Notes: generated by a model not told the origin, from the letters alone. Counted from the stretch's first letter, positions 43,666 to 53,020 are shown. The stretch is 64,000 nt of DNA from Flavobacterium johnsoniae (GCF_001879205.1 NZ_MLFK01000008.1:124001-188000); one strand, 5' to 3'. Numbers and translations: made by a program.

Positions 43666-44946
43666 TTATTTTTCGATTATCATGGTAACTCCTTGTCCGC
43701 CTGCAGCACAGATGGATATAAATCCACGGCCAGAACCTTTTTCATTTAAGAGTTTTGCCATTACACCAATTATTCTGCCACCTGTTGCCGCAAATGGATG
43801 AGCGGCGGCAAGACTGCTTCCTTTTACATTTAATTTTTCACGATCTATTGAACCAAGTGTTTTTTTCAAGCCTAATTCAGTACTTAATTCCGGACTTTCC
43901 CAAATTTTTAAAGTGGCTAGGACTTGTGCTGCAAAAGCTTCGTGAATTTCATAATAATCAAAATCCTGCAGATTTAAACCCGCTTTTTCCAACATTCTGC
44001 TTGCTGCAAATAAAGGAGCCAATAATAGATTGTGCTGGTTTTTAACATATTCTATTGCTGCGACTTCGGCAAAAGTAATATATGCCAAAATGGGTAGTCC
44101 CTGTTCTTTTGCCCATTCTTCACTGGCTAACAAAATGCATGATGCACCATCAGTAAGAGGAGTCGAATTTCCTGCAGTTAAGGTTCCGTTTGTTTTATCA
44201 AAGGCAGGATTTAATTTTGCCAGTTTTTCAATGGTGCTGTCTTTTCTTAGATTATTATCTTTTTCAAGTCCGTTAAAAGGCGTAATCATATCATTAAAAA
44301 AGCCTTCATCGTAAGCTTTTGCCATATTCAAATGACTTTTTAAGGCAAAATTATCCTGATCTTCGCGCGAAATTTTATAATATTTGGCTGTAATTTCTGT
44401 ATGACCCCCCATCGAAAGTCCGGTTTGCTGTTCTTCATTTCTCGGAACCAAAGGAGAAAGATCGCTTGGACGAATTTTTAAAAAAGCTTTGATTTTACCG
44501 CCCAACGACTTTGCTTGACGTGCTTCAAGTAAAATCTTTCTTAGTTTTTCACTAACTGCAATTGGAATATCACTTATAGAATCAACTCCGCCCGCAATTC
44601 CGGATTCTATCTGGCCAAGCGCGATTTTGTTTGCAATGTAAACTGCACTTTCAATTCCGGTATCGCAGGCCTGCTGTAAGTCGCAGGCCGGAGTTGCAGG
44701 ATCCAGCGTAGTTTTCATGACACATTCTCGGATTAAATTATTGTCGTACGTATGCTTGATTACGGCACCACCGGCAACTTCACCTAATCGTTTTCCTTTT
44801 AAATTGTATTTGTCAACAAGTCCGTTTAAGGCGGCGGTCATCATTTCCTGATTTCCAACGTTGGCGTAAGCAGTATTGGCTCTTGCAAAAGGAATTCGGT
44901 TATAACCTACAATTGCCACTTTTCTAACTGTTTGAATAGTATTCAT
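43666..44946 (-). CDS. Acetyl-CoA C-acyltransferase (FadI-type thiolase)
   Basis: 426 residues. Thiolase signatures: acylated Cys in LQQACDTGIESAVYIA, GGVDSIS, NSTPLTDGAS, EIHEAFAAQV (active His), AAHPFAATGGRI (active His) and SICAAGGQG (active Cys). It cleaves or forms 3-ketoacyl-CoA in fatty-acid oxidation or acetoacetyl-CoA formation; the length and EIHEAFAAQ pattern favour the FadI/trifunctional-like type. No partner hydratase or dehydrogenase gene is adjacent. Confidence 0.9.
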   Translation of the reverse strand: MNTIQTVRKVAIVGYNRIPFARANTAYANVGNQEMMTAALNGLVDKYNLKGKRLGEVAGGAVIKHTYDNNLIRECVMKTTLDPATPACDLQQACDTGIESAVYIANKIALGQIESGIAGGVDSISDIPIAVSEKLRKILLEARQAKSLGGKIKAFLKIRPSDLSPLVPRNEEQQTGLSMGGHTEITAKYYKISREDQDNFALKSHLNMAKAYDEGFFNDMITPFNGLEKDNNLRKDSTIEKLAKLNPAFDKTNGTLTAGNSTPLTDGASCILLASEEWAKEQGLPILAYITFAEVAAIEYVKNQHNLLLAPLFAASRMLEKAGLNLQDFDYYEIHEAFAAQVLATLKIWESPELSTELGLKKTLGSIDREKLNVKGSSLAAAHPFAATGGRIIGVMAKLLNEKGSGRGFISICAAGGQGVTMIIEK

Positions 44947-45100
44947 ATTTATTTTTCTTTGGAAAGGTTCAATTTAACAGCTTAAAGATAAGCAGAGTTC
45001 AGTTAATAATTTTTATTATGTGTATTATATCTAACATAAAATAGTGAAATCAATTAAAAAAAGTTTGTTTATTATATTTATTTAGAATCGTTAAAAATAA

Positions 45101-45132
45101 TTTGGATAACAAGATATTAGGAATTACTTTTG
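45101..45132 (+). promoter_or_regulatory. Promoter of the siderophore receptor gene (-33/-7)
   Basis: TTTG at 45101-45104, 20-bp spacer, TACTTTTG at 45125-45132. This fits the Bacteroidota TTTG-N19-21-TAnnTTTG primary promoter. It is 27 bp before ATG 45160. Confidence 0.75.
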
Positions 45133-45159
45133 CCAAATAAAATTTAAAATCTTACTAAA

Positions 45160-47580
45160 ATGAGTATAAATATCATTAAGAAAGTTTGCTTTTTTATGCT
45201 TTTCTTAAGTTCATTAAATGTAATGAGCCAGGAATTGGGAAAAGTAAGCGGAAAAGTTTCTTTGAGTGGTAATGTGCCTGCATCTGGCATTTCGGTGGTT
45301 CTAAAAGGGACAAAATATAATACCGTTACAAATGATGACGGAAATTATGAACTTAAATATGTAAAACCAGGTTCTTATACAATTAGCGTTCATTCAGTTG
45401 GAGCTCATTCAATCGAGGATGCTATTGTGGTTACTGCAAAACAAACTACAACAAAAAACTTTTCACTTTCTGAAAGCCAGGAAGATCTTGATGAAGTTGT
45501 AATTACAAAAAATAAATACAAGCAGGACAAACCTTCATTGTCTTTGCGTCTTCAGACTCCAGTGCTTGAAATTCCACAAAATATTCAAATTATCAGCGGC
45601 CAGACTTTAAAAGACCAGCAGATTACCAGTATGAGTGATGGAGTTATTCGTAATGTGAGTGGTGCGGTTCGTTTAGAACATTGGGGAGATTTGTATACTA
45701 ATATTACAATGCGTGGTACTCAAATTCAGGCATTCCGTAACGGATTTAACGTGGTGTCTTCTTTTTGGGGGCCATTAACGGAGGATATGAGTTTTGTTGA
45801 TCATATCGAATTTGTGAAAGGACCAGCAGGATTTATGCTTTCGAGCGGAGATCCAAGCGGACTTTATAATGTGGTTACTAAAAAACCAACCGGAATTACA
45901 AAAGGAGAAGCAACTGTAATAGCAGGAAGTTATGATTTTTACAGAGCCAGCTTAGACCTTGACGGAAAACTGGACAAAAAAGGAAAATTATTGTACAGAT
46001 TTAACGGAGCCGCGCAAAAGAAAGGTTCTCACCGTCCGTTTGAGCACAATGACCGCTACGTAATTGCACCGGTACTTTCTTATCAATTTGATGACAAAAC
46101 CAAATTGACATTTGAATACAATTTTCAATATGCAAACATGACAGAGGTGGGTTCGTACTATGTTTTTGGTCCTGAATCCCAAGGATATGCTACGCTGCCT
46201 GTTGGGTTTACCATGACACAACCAGGTTTACCTGATACAAATATTCAGGATCACAGCGGTTATTTAATGTTTGAACATAAATTTGATGATAAATGGAAAT
46301 TGACTGCTCAGACTTCTTATTTTAAATACATTCAGCAAGGTTACAGCTCTTGGCCAAGTTTAGTTGGTCCGGCCGGAGTAGATACTGATGGCGATAAAGT
46401 CCTTGATAAGTTTATTGGTAACGGAGATATTATTAGAAATGTGGGTATTTGGGATGCAGAAAGTAATATGTATTTAGGACAAATATTCTTAAACGGAAAA
46501 TTCAGTACAGGGCCAATTACACACAAAGTATTGACTGGAATAGATTTAGGAAGTAAAGATTATATGGCAGACTGGGGACAATCTCATGATCTTGATACGC
46601 TGGATAAACCTTTTAATGTCTATAATCCAAATTATGGTACGCCATCTAATGGTTTTCCTCAATTTGACCACGAAACACCTCTAAGCATAAGAGCCGGAGG
46701 ACGCATGAGCTCTGAATATGCAGCAGGTTATGTACAGGATGAACTTGGCTTTTTTGAAAATAGATTAAGATTAACTCTTGCGGCAAGATATACCTGGATA
46801 AGTCAGTCAAGCTGGGGAGAAACACAAGAAGACAGTCATATAACACCTCGTGTTGGAGTTAGTTATTCTATAGATCAAAATACAGCTGTTTATGGGCTAT
46901 ACGATCAGGCTTTTATCCCTCAATCAGGAATTACACAAAATGGTGATCCAATAAAACCTCTTACAGGTAACAATTTAGAATTTGGTATTAAGAGAGATTG
47001 GTTTGACGGTTCATGGAGCACGACGCTTTCGGCTTACAGAATTACAAAAGAAAATGAGCTTACATCTGACCCAAACAACGGTCCAAATGATCCATACAAA
47101 GTAATTTTAGGAGAAAAAAGAGCTGAAGGTGTTGAATTTGATGTGAGAGGAAAAATTATTGATGGATTAAATGTAATTGCAAATTATGCATATACGGAAT
47201 CTATTGTAACGCAATCGAATGTTCCTAGTATTGGTTCAGGCTCTGTAGTACCGGGTTTTGCTAAACATACTGCAAATGCATGGCTAAATTACAACATCCA
47301 AAGTGGTTCACTTAAAGGTTTTGGAGCTTCTATTGGAGGAACATATTTAGTAGACCGTCAAACAGATAACTGGGGAGCAGGTTTACAAAGACTTCCAAAT
47401 TATTTTAAACTTGACGGAGGTTTATCTTATGATACTAAAAAGTTTAAAATTACAGCAAACGTATTTAATATCTTAAACGAATACCTTTACAGTGGTTCTT
47501 ATTATACCTATCTTAAATCATACTATTGGCAGACAGAACAGCCAATTAACTTTAGAGTTGGTGTAACTTATAAATTCTAA
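45160..47580 (+). CDS. TonB-dependent siderophore receptor
   Basis: 806 residues. Signal (about 1-23), a carboxypeptidase-regulatory-like domain (GKVSGKVSLSGNVPASGISVVLKGT, about 28-110), a plug with siderophore-receptor pattern (LEIPQNIQIISGQTLKDQQI; ITMRGTQIQAFRNGF; DHIEFVKGPAGFMLSSGDPSGLYNVVTKKP) and a barrel ending FRVGVTYKF. It should import a ferric siderophore. A clear promoter is upstream and a strong terminator downstream, so it is a single-gene unit. No Fur box was identified. Confidence 0.93.
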   Translation: MSINIIKKVCFFMLFLSSLNVMSQELGKVSGKVSLSGNVPASGISVVLKGTKYNTVTNDDGNYELKYVKPGSYTISVHSVGAHSIEDAIVVTAKQTTTKNFSLSESQEDLDEVVITKNKYKQDKPSLSLRLQTPVLEIPQNIQIISGQTLKDQQITSMSDGVIRNVSGAVRLEHWGDLYTNITMRGTQIQAFRNGFNVVSSFWGPLTEDMSFVDHIEFVKGPAGFMLSSGDPSGLYNVVTKKPTGITKGEATVIAGSYDFYRASLDLDGKLDKKGKLLYRFNGAAQKKGSHRPFEHNDRYVIAPVLSYQFDDKTKLTFEYNFQYANMTEVGSYYVFGPESQGYATLPVGFTMTQPGLPDTNIQDHSGYLMFEHKFDDKWKLTAQTSYFKYIQQGYSSWPSLVGPAGVDTDGDKVLDKFIGNGDIIRNVGIWDAESNMYLGQIFLNGKFSTGPITHKVLTGIDLGSKDYMADWGQSHDLDTLDKPFNVYNPNYGTPSNGFPQFDHETPLSIRAGGRMSSEYAAGYVQDELGFFENRLRLTLAARYTWISQSSWGETQEDSHITPRVGVSYSIDQNTAVYGLYDQAFIPQSGITQNGDPIKPLTGNNLEFGIKRDWFDGSWSTTLSAYRITKENELTSDPNNGPNDPYKVILGEKRAEGVEFDVRGKIIDGLNVIANYAYTESIVTQSNVPSIGSGSVVPGFAKHTANAWLNYNIQSGSLKGFGASIGGTYLVDRQTDNWGAGLQRLPNYFKLDGGLSYDTKKFKITANVFNILNEYLYSGSYYTYLKSYYWQTEQPINFRVGVTYKF

Positions 47581-47600
47581 GAAATTCTATTTTAAAAAAA

Positions 47601-47632
47601 AAGCATCCGTTATCAGCGGATGCTTTTTTTTT
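47601..47632 (+). terminator. Rho-independent terminator of the siderophore receptor
   Basis: AAGCATCCG, 7-base loop, CGGATGCTT and a run of T, starting 20 bp after the stop. A-run on the other side allows some bidirectional use. Confidence 0.9.
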
Positions 47633-47652
47633 GGTTCAAAGGTTCGTTTAAG

Positions 47653-47694
47653 AGGTTCAAAGAGACAAAGGTTCAAAGAGACAAAGGTTAAAGA
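47653..47694 (+). repeat. 16-bp tandem repeat
   Basis: AGGTTCAAAGAGACAA at 47653-47668 and 47669-47684, then a partial third copy (AGGTTAAAGA). It is followed by AATCCGTTTAATCTGTG and CATCTGTGGC words typical of flavobacterial intergenic repeats. Confidence 0.7.
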
Positions 47695-47772
47695 TTAAAA
47701 AAAGTAAAAATCCGTTTAATCTGTGTCATCTGTGGCCTAATAAATTATCTGTGGTCCAAAACAAGACAAAGA

Positions 47773-48798
47773 TTATCCTTTTCGAATCAAAGGAATCAAT
47801 TTTGTTCCGATGAGCTCAATGGCGTTCATTAATTGTGAATGGGTCAATCCGGCATTATCCATTTGAAAAGTAAATCTTTCAACTCCGCCTAATGCTTCGC
47901 TGTGGCGCAAAATTTTCTCGGCGGCCCTTTCCGGACTTCCTACAATTAAAACACCCAAATCATCAATAAGTCCGTCGAATTTATCCTTAGTAACCGGTGG
48001 CCAGCCTCGTTCTCTTCCTAATTTTGTCCAAAGTTCAGCATAACCCGGATAATATTCCTCGATAGCTTTTTCGGTAGAATTTGAAACATAACCAGGCGAG
48101 TGCAATCCGACTTTTAATTCATGGGGCTGAAAACCTGCTGCTTTACCGGCTTCGCGATACAAATCAATTAAAGGTTTAAAACGATGAGTTTGTCCGCCAA
48201 TTACAGCCACCATTAAAGGCAAGCCCAAACTTCCGGCTCTAATAAAAGATTCCGGCGTACCGCCAACACCAAGCCAGATCGGTATTTTTTCCTGCAAAGC
48301 CCTTGGATAAACAGGAAGATTATTTAATGCCGGTCGAAATTTTCCGTACCAGTTTATAAATTCGTTATCTCTAATCTGCAAAAGCAATTCAAGTTTTTCC
48401 TTAAAAAGCGCATCATAATCATGAAGATCAAAGCCAAAAAGTGGATATGCTTCAATAGCAGATCCTCGACCAACTACAATTTCGGCTCTTCCTTTTGAAA
48501 TTAAATCTAAGGTGGCAAAACTTTGATATACTCTTACAGGATCAGCAGCACTTAAAACCGTTACGGCACTTGCCAAGCGAATATTCTTAGTTCTCGCCGC
48601 CGCCGCACTTAAAATTACCGCCGTAGCCGAATCCAGAAATTCCTTTTTATGATGTTCTCCAATACCAAAAACATCCAATCCGGCCTGATCTGCAAATTCA
48701 ATTCTCTGCAGTAATTGTTCCATCGCATCAACACTGCTGAGCATATTGTTGTCGCCATACATTGCCGAAGCAAAACTATCAATCCCTATTTCTATCAT
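47773..48798 (-). CDS. LLM-class (luciferase-like) flavin-dependent oxidoreductase
   Basis: 341 residues, TIM-barrel luciferase-like monooxygenase. Segments: IEIGIDSFASAMYG, QAGLDVFGIGEHHKKEFLDSATAVILSAAAARTKNIRLASAVTVLSAADPVRVYQSFATLDLISKGRAEIVVGRGS (the family core) and IWLGVGGTPESFIRAGSLGLPL. It resembles the Atu2307/SP_0267 subgroup. Such enzymes use reduced FMN with oxygen; the substrate is unknown. It is divergent from the GNAT-like/MocR genes and shares their operator-bearing gap. Confidence 0.92.
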   Translation of the reverse strand: MIEIGIDSFASAMYGDNNMLSSVDAMEQLLQRIEFADQAGLDVFGIGEHHKKEFLDSATAVILSAAAARTKNIRLASAVTVLSAADPVRVYQSFATLDLISKGRAEIVVGRGSAIEAYPLFGFDLHDYDALFKEKLELLLQIRDNEFINWYGKFRPALNNLPVYPRALQEKIPIWLGVGGTPESFIRAGSLGLPLMVAVIGGQTHRFKPLIDLYREAGKAAGFQPHELKVGLHSPGYVSNSTEKAIEEYYPGYAELWTKLGRERGWPPVTKDKFDGLIDDLGVLIVGSPERAAEKILRHSEALGGVERFTFQMDNAGLTHSQLMNAIELIGTKLIPLIRKG

Positions 48799-48871
48799 AA
48801 TAGTAAAGATATTAAATTTTTATTTTTTCTCATATCTAATCAGTCATCTTTAAGCGCAATACTTTTTGTAA

Positions 48872-48911
48872 ATCTGTATCCTAAAAATTAATGATTTTTG
48901 TATCTGTGTCT
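48872..48911. promoter_or_regulatory. Operator-like pair A: two ATCTGT boxes 30 bp apart
   Basis: ATCTGTATCC (48872-48881) and ATCTGTGTCT (48902-48911), direct repeats with starts exactly 30 bp apart. The pair lies in the gap between the LLM oxidoreductase and the GNAT-like gene, with a TAATTTTG -7-like box at 48928-48935. Matches pairs at 49358 and 50822. Confidence 0.7.
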
Positions 48912-48958
48912 GATTGTTTTGCAGTTGTAATTTTGTTTAGCAACTAAATTATTAAGCA

Positions 48959-49351
48959 ATGGATACCACACTTACCCCAAGCATACAATTTGATCCCATC
49001 AGTTTATCTTCTTTAAAATCGGTTATCAATATTTATCAAAACAGAAGCAGTAAAAACTTTGTTCAGGATCGAAACATTTCACAATTGAGCCATGATTTCG
49101 GTCTTCCCTTGAGTGTGGCTTTATGCGAAAACCGGGTAGTAGGCTATGCCTTTGTTACCATAAATGAAAGGGAAGAACCTGAAATTAATTCGTATTGGGA
49201 GAAAGAATTTTATAGTATAGAAGCTGAGCAGGATTTAAAAATTCATGCTGAAGAGACTTGCCATTCTTTATTTAAAGATGCACCTGCACGTTCGATCAAG
49301 ATTCAAAATGCCGCCGCAAAATTATCCAGCTGGTTACAAGTTTGTAATTGA
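48959..49351 (+). CDS. Small GNAT-like protein of unknown function
   Basis: 130 residues. The stretch LSVALCENRVVGYAFVTINEREEPEINSYW resembles strands 2-3 of the GNAT acetyltransferase fold, but the acetyl-CoA loop (Q/R-x-x-G-x-G/A) is not seen, so it may be a reduced or inactive member, or unrelated. It lies 55 bp before the MocR gene on the same strand, between operator-like pairs A and C, and is probably part of the same regulated unit. Confidence 0.55.
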   Translation: MDTTLTPSIQFDPISLSSLKSVINIYQNRSSKNFVQDRNISQLSHDFGLPLSVALCENRVVGYAFVTINEREEPEINSYWEKEFYSIEAEQDLKIHAEETCHSLFKDAPARSIKIQNAAAKLSSWLQVCN

Positions 49352-49357
49352 TAAACA

Positions 49358-49397
49358 GGTTACAGATTAATTTTTAGTAAATTTACCAGACACAGAT
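49358..49397. promoter_or_regulatory. Operator-like pair C: two boxes 30 bp apart, reverse orientation
   Basis: GGTTACAGAT (49358-49367) and AGACACAGAT (49388-49397): on the minus strand these read ATCTGTGTCT and ATCTGTAACC, 30 bp apart. The pair ends 9 bp before the MocR start at 49407, so binding could repress MocR itself. Confidence 0.7.
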
Positions 49398-49406
49398 ATA
49401 AAAAAA

Positions 49407-50822
49407 ATGGCAAAAGAGATTCTATATCAGAAGATTGCAAATATCATTGAAGAACAAATATTTTCAGAAACTTTAAAAATAGGAGATAAGCTCCCGTCTA
49501 TTCGGGCTCTTCAAAAATTACATAATGTAAGTTTGAATACTATTAAACAGTCTTTTTTAGAACTGGAAAGTAAATCTTTGATTGAATCTCGCCCAAAATC
49601 AGGTTTTTATGTAAGTAAAACTTCCAATCGAAAACTGTCTATACCATCAATGAATCAATTAAAACAGCCAGAGAAGCAAGCTGCGCCGGAAGACTTGATT
49701 ACCAAGGTTTTCAATAGCCTGAACGATAACAGTATTACCCGATTTTCGTTAGGAGTTCCAGATCCAAGCCTGCTCCCTATAGCCAAACTGAATAAGGGAA
49801 TTATAAAAGCTGTTCAAAACTTAGAAGAAACCGGTTCAGGTTATGGACCCGTTCAGGGAAGTGCAAACCTGAGACGAAACCTTGCAAAATGGTCTATTGT
49901 TTTGGAAGGAAAACTCACAGAAGATGATTTTGTAATTACTTCCGGGGCTATGAATGCTATTTACAACTGTTTAATGGCTGTTACCAAAAGAGGTGATACC
50001 ATTGCAATTGAAAGCCCTGTTTATTTTGGAATTATCCAGGTTGCGCAAACCTTAGGTCTTACTATTATTGAACTGCCGACACATCCTACAACCGGAGTAG
50101 ATTTAGACGCTTTAAAAAAGGTAATTCATAAAATTGATGTCTGCTGTTTTATGAGTAATTTCAGCAACCCGCTTGGAAGTTTAATGCCGGATGAAAGTAA
50201 AATAGAATTGGTTAAGCTGCTTACTTATCACAATATTCCCTTAATAGAAGATGATCTTTACGGTAATCTTTTTTTTGGAACAACAAGACCAAAGCCCTGT
50301 AAGTATTTTGATGAGGCAGGTATTGTAATGTGGTGCGGCTCAATTTCTAAAACGCTGGCACCGGGCTATCGTTTGGGATGGGTTGCTCCCGGAAAATTTA
50401 AAAATAAAATTATCAGGCAAAAACTGGTAGAAACCATTTGTACGCCCTCGTTGTATCAGGAAGTAATTGCAGATTTTTTAGAGCACGGAAGATACGATCA
50501 TCATTTAAGAAATTTTAGAAGTACATTATATACTAATTCACTTCATTTTCAGCGTACTATTGAAGATTTTTTTCCTGAAAACACTAAAATTTCACAACCT
50601 CAGGGCGGAACTTTTTTTTGGCTTGAGTTGGATAAAAATATCGATACAGCTGTTTTATACGATACGGCCATAAAGCAAAAGATAGGTTTTGCACCCGGAC
50701 GGATTTTTACGCATCATAATCAGTACAACAACTGTTTGAGGCTTAATTTTGCTTTGGAATGGAAACCCAAAGTAGAAGCCGATTTAAAGCGTTTAGGATT
50801 ATTAATCAAAAACGCTGTTTAA
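49407..50822 (+). CDS. MocR-family (GntR-aminotransferase fusion) transcriptional regulator
   Basis: 471 residues. N-terminal GntR winged helix (about 1-70: EILYQKIANIIEEQI, GDKLPSIRALQKLHNVSLNTIKQSFLELESKSLIESRPKSGFYV), then a fold-type I aminotransferase domain with PLP-binding Lys in CGSISKTLAPGYRLGWV and SNFSNPLGSLMPDE. MocR regulators (GabR, PdxR, TauR) bind direct-repeat operators as head-to-tail dimers and respond to PLP-linked amino compounds. Paired boxes before this gene and before phzF fit such control. Confidence 0.93.
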   Translation: MAKEILYQKIANIIEEQIFSETLKIGDKLPSIRALQKLHNVSLNTIKQSFLELESKSLIESRPKSGFYVSKTSNRKLSIPSMNQLKQPEKQAAPEDLITKVFNSLNDNSITRFSLGVPDPSLLPIAKLNKGIIKAVQNLEETGSGYGPVQGSANLRRNLAKWSIVLEGKLTEDDFVITSGAMNAIYNCLMAVTKRGDTIAIESPVYFGIIQVAQTLGLTIIELPTHPTTGVDLDALKKVIHKIDVCCFMSNFSNPLGSLMPDESKIELVKLLTYHNIPLIEDDLYGNLFFGTTRPKPCKYFDEAGIVMWCGSISKTLAPGYRLGWVAPGKFKNKIIRQKLVETICTPSLYQEVIADFLEHGRYDHHLRNFRSTLYTNSLHFQRTIEDFFPENTKISQPQGGTFFWLELDKNIDTAVLYDTAIKQKIGFAPGRIFTHHNQYNNCLRLNFALEWKPKVEADLKRLGLLIKNAV

Positions 50823-50861
50823 TCTGTACCTGTTAAAAATCAAATTATTGTATCTGTAATT
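50822..50861. promoter_or_regulatory. Operator-like pair B: two ATCTGT boxes 30 bp apart
   Basis: ATCTGTACCT (50822-50831) and ATCTGTAATT (50852-50861), 30 bp apart, between the MocR stop and the PhzF gene. The second box overlaps TAATTTTG (50857-50864), a likely -7 box 38 bp before ATG 50903, so binding would touch the promoter. Confidence 0.7.
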
Positions 50862-50902
50862 TTGTTTTAATGCGCATTAAATTTGCTTAAAAATTAGAAA
50901 TT

Positions 50903-51688
50903 ATGATACTTACCATATATCAGGTTGATGCTTTTACAGATCAGGTTTTTAAAGGAAATCCTGCGGCAGTTTGTCCGTTATCAGAATGGATTTCAGATGA
51001 TCTTCTTCAGAAAATTGCTTCAGAAAACAATTTATCAGAAACGGCATTCTATGTTCCAAAAGACAATAAGTTTGAAATTAGATGGTTTACGCCGACAGCA
51101 GAAGTAGATTTATGCGGACATGCTACTTTGGCGGCAGCTTTTGTTTTGTTTACGCAAGAAGGTTTTTCTAAAAAAATACTGGAATTCTATTCTCCGCGAA
51201 GCGGTGATTTATCTGTGATTGTCGAGGAAGATTCGTTTGTTTTGAATTTTCCTGCAGATGATTATAAAGAGGTAGAATTATCAGATCAGTTTTTAGAACT
51301 TACAGATAGAACACCAATTGCTGTTTATAAAGGCAAAACCGATTTTATGCTGGTTTTTGAAAAACAGGAAGATATTCAAAATTTAAAACCCAACTTGTTA
51401 CTGATTAGTCAAATAGAAGCAAGAGGAATTATTGTAACAGCAAAAGGAAATGACCACGATTTTGTTTCCCGCTTTTTTGCACCTGCAGTGGGTGTTAACG
51501 AAGATCCTGTCTGCGGATCTGCGCATACCACACTCACACCATTTTGGGCCTCTCAATTAAACAAAAAAATGCTTACTGCCTTTCAGCTTTCAGAAAGAAC
51601 GGGCAGTTTAACATGTACTTTATTAAACGACAGAGTAAAACTATCCGGAAAAGCAGTATTATATTTAAAAGGAGAAATTTATGTTTAA
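50903..51688 (+). CDS. PhzF-family isomerase/epimerase-like protein
   Basis: 261 residues. Two-lobed diaminopimelate-epimerase-like fold with the PhzF features YQVDAFTDQVFKGNPAAVC, NNLSETAFY (catalytic-type Glu45), DLCGHATLAAAF and EDPVCGSAHTTLTPFW. PhzF of phenazine synthesis isomerises a dihydroanthranilate; most homologues like this one have unknown substrates. It follows the MocR gene by 80 bp with operator-like pair B between, and is a likely target of that regulator. It converges with the DUF1634 gene. Confidence 0.92.
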   Translation: MILTIYQVDAFTDQVFKGNPAAVCPLSEWISDDLLQKIASENNLSETAFYVPKDNKFEIRWFTPTAEVDLCGHATLAAAFVLFTQEGFSKKILEFYSPRSGDLSVIVEEDSFVLNFPADDYKEVELSDQFLELTDRTPIAVYKGKTDFMLVFEKQEDIQNLKPNLLLISQIEARGIIVTAKGNDHDFVSRFFAPAVGVNEDPVCGSAHTTLTPFWASQLNKKMLTAFQLSERTGSLTCTLLNDRVKLSGKAVLYLKGEIYV

Positions 51689-51700
51689 ATCTTCTTTTTA

Positions 51701-52108
51701 TTAATGAGAAAATCCAAAAGAAATACTTGTTATAATAATCAGGATCACGATCAGTGTAATGACAACATATAAATAATCTTTCTCCAGCATAAAAGAAAAT
51801 AAAGAAAGCAAAACCCGGAATACGGGAGTTAGGAAAAGTAATATGATTCCAACGAATATTAAATACGCCCCATTTCCCTGAACAGCGCCATTGTAAACAG
51901 TTGATATAACTTCAAATATATTTCGGTCATTTTCCTTAAAAACAGAGTAATCTTCAATTTCATTTCCGTGGTGCATTAAATACACGATACCGCCAATAAA
52001 AGCAACCGATAATGAAATCCAGACACCGTAACGCAATAAGTTTCCAATAATAGTTTGAAAATCTTTTTCTCCAAATTTTTCGTGCTGCATAATTTTAGAT
52101 TTTTCCAT
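51701..52108 (-). CDS. DUF1634 membrane protein
   Basis: 135 residues with three TM segments (WISLSVAFIGGIVYLM; AYLIFVGIILLFLTPVFRVLLSLF; LYVVITLIVILIIITSISFGF). It overlaps the end of the TauE/SafE-type exporter gene by 14 bp, so they are co-translated. DUF1634 proteins are regularly paired with such exporters and probably form part of the carrier; no reaction is known. Confidence 0.9.
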   Translation of the reverse strand: MEKSKIMQHEKFGEKDFQTIIGNLLRYGVWISLSVAFIGGIVYLMHHGNEIEDYSVFKENDRNIFEVISTVYNGAVQGNGAYLIFVGIILLFLTPVFRVLLSLFSFMLEKDYLYVVITLIVILIIITSISFGFSH

Positions 52109-52931
52109 TAAGTCCGTTATAAATCATATTAACTGCCAATACAAAAATCAGGCATGCAAAAAAGATTCTCAATTTTTTAGGATTTGTTCGCACCAAAACT
52201 TTGGCTCCGGCCATAGCGCCAAAAAGTACACCAATAACAACCGGCATGCAGATTCCCGGTTCGATATATCCTTTTTGAATATAAATTACAGAACTAGCCA
52301 TCGCTGTAACCCCCATCATAAAATTACTGGTTGTGGTTGAAACCTTAAACGGAATTCGCATAATGTTATCCATGGCTATTACTTTAAAGGCACCAGAACC
52401 AATTCCTAATAAACCCGACATCATTCCGGCGATGCCCATCATGCTGAAACCGCCAATTACGTTTTTGGTTCCGTAACTCACCACTTTTCCGTCATGAGTT
52501 GGGTAAGTTCCCTCAAGCCTGAGTTTTTTAGCCAGAGGGCTCGATTCTAAAACGATATGTTCTTCTTTCTTTCGAAGGGAATTTATGGCTGAAAATATTA
52601 AAGTAAGCCCGAATAAAACTGCAATAAATGAAGTAGGAGCAATGGTAGAAAGCAAAGCGCCGCAAACCGCCCCAATTGTAGTCGCGATTTCCAGAAAAAT
52701 TCCGAGCCTCATATTGGTAATCCCTTCTTTTACATAAGCAGCAGCAGAGCCCGAAGAAGTGGCAATAACCGAAACTAAAGCCGCTCCAATTGCATAATGA
52801 ATGTCAACACCAAGAATTATAGTCAAAAGAGGGATAATAATTATACCTCCGCCCAAGCCTGATAATGAACCAATAAAGCCGGCTAAAAAAGCACCGAGCA
52901 GCATAATCAGAGTAAAAGTAAGTACTGTCAT
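52095..52931 (-). CDS. TauE/SafE-family anion exporter
   Basis: 278 residues with about eight TM segments in two repeats (LIMLLGAFLAGFIGSLSGLGGGIIIIPLL; FSMMGIAGMMSGLLGIGSGAFKVIAMD), the Gly-rich pattern of the TauE/SafE sulfite/sulfonate exporter family. It likely exports sulfite, thiosulfate or an organic sulfonate from the cytoplasm; the substrate is not shown by sequence. First of a two-gene operon with DUF1634. Confidence 0.92.
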   Translation of the reverse strand: MTVLTFTLIMLLGAFLAGFIGSLSGLGGGIIIIPLLTIILGVDIHYAIGAALVSVIATSSGSAAAYVKEGITNMRLGIFLEIATTIGAVCGALLSTIAPTSFIAVLFGLTLIFSAINSLRKKEEHIVLESSPLAKKLRLEGTYPTHDGKVVSYGTKNVIGGFSMMGIAGMMSGLLGIGSGAFKVIAMDNIMRIPFKVSTTTSNFMMGVTAMASSVIYIQKGYIEPGICMPVVIGVLFGAMAGAKVLVRTNPKKLRIFFACLIFVLAVNMIYNGLNGKI

Positions 52932-53020
52932 TAAGATAAATTTTGCTGAGGGCTAATTTACGAATAGATATCTGTTCCCAGTGATTTTTGGAACTTAAAT
53001 ATACCTTAAAAATGTTTTTG

